Below are positions 63,081 through 64,000 of a stretch of DNA of 64,000 nucleotides, piece after piece. The stretch comes from Bin87 sp965232895 (GTDB lineage: Bacteria > Chloroflexota > Dehalococcoidia > Lucifugimonadales > UBA3495): positions 99,570 through 163,569 of the forward strand of contig CBDDQW010000001.1 in assembly GCA_965232895.1 (NCBI GenBank). The letters are read 5' to 3'. A program made the translations under genes and the position numbers. Position 1 is the first letter of the stretch, and every line of letters starts with the position of its first letter. The notes beneath the pieces are model-generated. The model was not told the DNA's origin. It saw only the letters and a list, made by a program, of their open reading frames with translations, and did not search any database.

Positions 63081-64000
63081 ATGCTGGCAAAGATAACGAG
63101 TGCGATGGTCGCCGTCCTTTTCGTGTCCGTGGTGTCCGTAGCTGTAGGCATGTGGCAGGGTTTCATTCCGGTGCCCGGACCGCTGCTGGCCCTTCTGGCC
63201 GGCGCGAAAGAGCCGGAGCACTCTGCGCGTTACTACCCGGCGGACACGCTGGTGTACGCCTGGGCGACGCTGGCGCCCGGGGGTGGCCAGCTGGCGGACA
63301 TGATGGATGTGTGGGAACGGTTCAACGGTTACCCTGCTTTTGCCGAGTTGGTCGACGAGTTGAAGCTGGAACTGACGGAGGATACCGGGATTGACTTCGA
63401 CAGCGAGGTCGTGCCCTGGGTAGGTCCCGAGATCTCGGCAGGTCTGCTGGAGTTCGACATCGAGCAGGAGGCGCTGGTTGTCGTGGCGATGATCGGGGTG
63501 CGAGATCGGGACGCGGCCGCGGCTTTCCTGACCAAATGGCGCAGGTACATGGCACAGGAATCCGGCGCCGATTTTGACGCCGGTTCTCACCGCGGCATTG
63601 GCACCTGGGTTGATGAAGACGCCTACCAGGCTTACGCGCTGACCGACGACTGGCTGGTTTACGCCGCTGACGAGAGCGCCCTCAAGGGGACGCTGGACCG
63701 GATCGAGAATAGCGGAGATTCGTTGGCTGACGACGTCAATTTCCTGGCAGCGCAAGCGGCGTTGCCGGAACGACGGTTCACTTCGTTTTACCTGAATTAC
63801 CGGCTGGGCGCGGAGCTGTTGGATGACGTTGTGGGCGGCGACTTGGGCTTCCTGGCGCCGGGCATGATTGGACCGACGGCCTTTGCGGAGCAGGCTCCGG
63901 ATTGGGTGGCCGGCTCCGCCGCGTGGGTCGAAAGGGGGATCGTGATGGAGGTGGCAACGCCCTCCGTGTCCACCTTCGGGCTGGAAACCGTTGAACTGGA
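63081..64000 (+). CDS. DUF3352-like exported protein (partial)
   Basis: From ATG 63081 behind AGGAAAGG, open to the right edge (306 codons). An N-terminal hydrophobic helix (ITSAMVAVLFVSVVSVAVGM) anchors or exports the chain. The next part, ARYYPADTLVYAWATLAPGG, then FAELVDELKLELTEDTGIDF and the phrase WVGPEISAGLLEF, follow the DUF3352 pattern of bacterial surface proteins of unknown role. A repeated fold continues with VVVAMIGVRDRDAAAAFL and YALTDDWLVYAADES. Confidence 0.75.
   Translation, partial: MLAKITSAMVAVLFVSVVSVAVGMWQGFIPVPGPLLALLAGAKEPEHSARYYPADTLVYAWATLAPGGGQLADMMDVWERFNGYPAFAELVDELKLELTEDTGIDFDSEVVPWVGPEISAGLLEFDIEQEALVVVAMIGVRDRDAAAAFLTKWRRYMAQESGADFDAGSHRGIGTWVDEDAYQAYALTDDWLVYAADESALKGTLDRIENSGDSLADDVNFLAAQAALPERRFTSFYLNYRLGAELLDDVVGGDLGFLAPGMIGPTAFAEQAPDWVAGSAAWVERGIVMEVATPSVSTFGLETVEL

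Overview
The window is GC-rich and comes from a free-living bacterium, most likely a member of the Chloroflexota. That assignment is an inference. It rests on long Pro-Thr linkers in exported proteins, two copies of a DUF5679-type zinc-ribbon gene, a solitary NurA nuclease, exported cadherin-like and ankyrin proteins, and the mix of IS110, Tn3, IS66, IS630 and IS21 (IstB) remnants. I saw no rRNA, tRNA or CRISPR array.

Region 1 (1 to about 21,960) has every gene on the minus strand and looks like a plasmid-like or integrative element. It enters with a DUF5679 zinc ribbon and a ParB-family protein with an added zinc ribbon. A small Cys protein, a PAPS-reductase-like protein broken by one missing base, and a small basic protein follow. 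Next come an archaeo-eukaryotic-type primase-polymerase and a cluster of small Cys-rich proteins. Two membrane-associated proteins then precede a 3,366-residue giant protein built of duplicated modules with a Pro-Thr tract of about 330 residues. The module ends with a DNA adenine methyltransferase of the N12 type, a small basic protein, and two tandem membrane proteins that share conserved frames but have very different extracytoplasmic loops. Many genes overlap by ATGA, so they are probably translated as coupled operons. The element continues past the left edge.

Region 2 (about 22 to 33.5 kb) is accessory chromosome: a 1.5 kb stretch without clear genes, a lipoprotein, membrane proteins, a hexapeptide-repeat exported protein, two tandem GIY-YIG genes each preceded by the same long palindrome, and remnants of IstB, an ISNCY-like transposase and a HEPN protein.

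Region 3 (33.5 to 37.2 kb) has a lower GC content and a separate maintenance module: a 188-bp direct repeat carrying palindromes, ParA, a ribbon-helix-helix partner, a CopG-like protein, and a probable replication initiator (winged helix, DnaA-domain-I-like module, zinc ribbon). It ends in a 32-bp perfect palindrome and an AT-rich island between inverted repeats. I read it as an integrated plasmid core.

Region 4 (37.5 to 57.3 kb) is chromosomal: a damaged HNH gene, a solute-binding lipoprotein, NurA with DUF5679, an ankyrin lipoprotein, and katG behind a perfect PerR-box match. A duplicated NurA fragment, a 5'-damaged sensor kinase/response regulator fusion, a large frameshifted cadherin-like surface protein and a truncated MMPL transporter follow. 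The last two genes are cut at one shared junction, which marks a rearrangement.

Region 5 (57.7 to 62.8 kb) is an IS graveyard around a DUF805 gene. The window ends inside a DUF3352-like exported protein. Several genes are broken by a single missing base in a homopolymer, so assembly error must be weighed against real decay.
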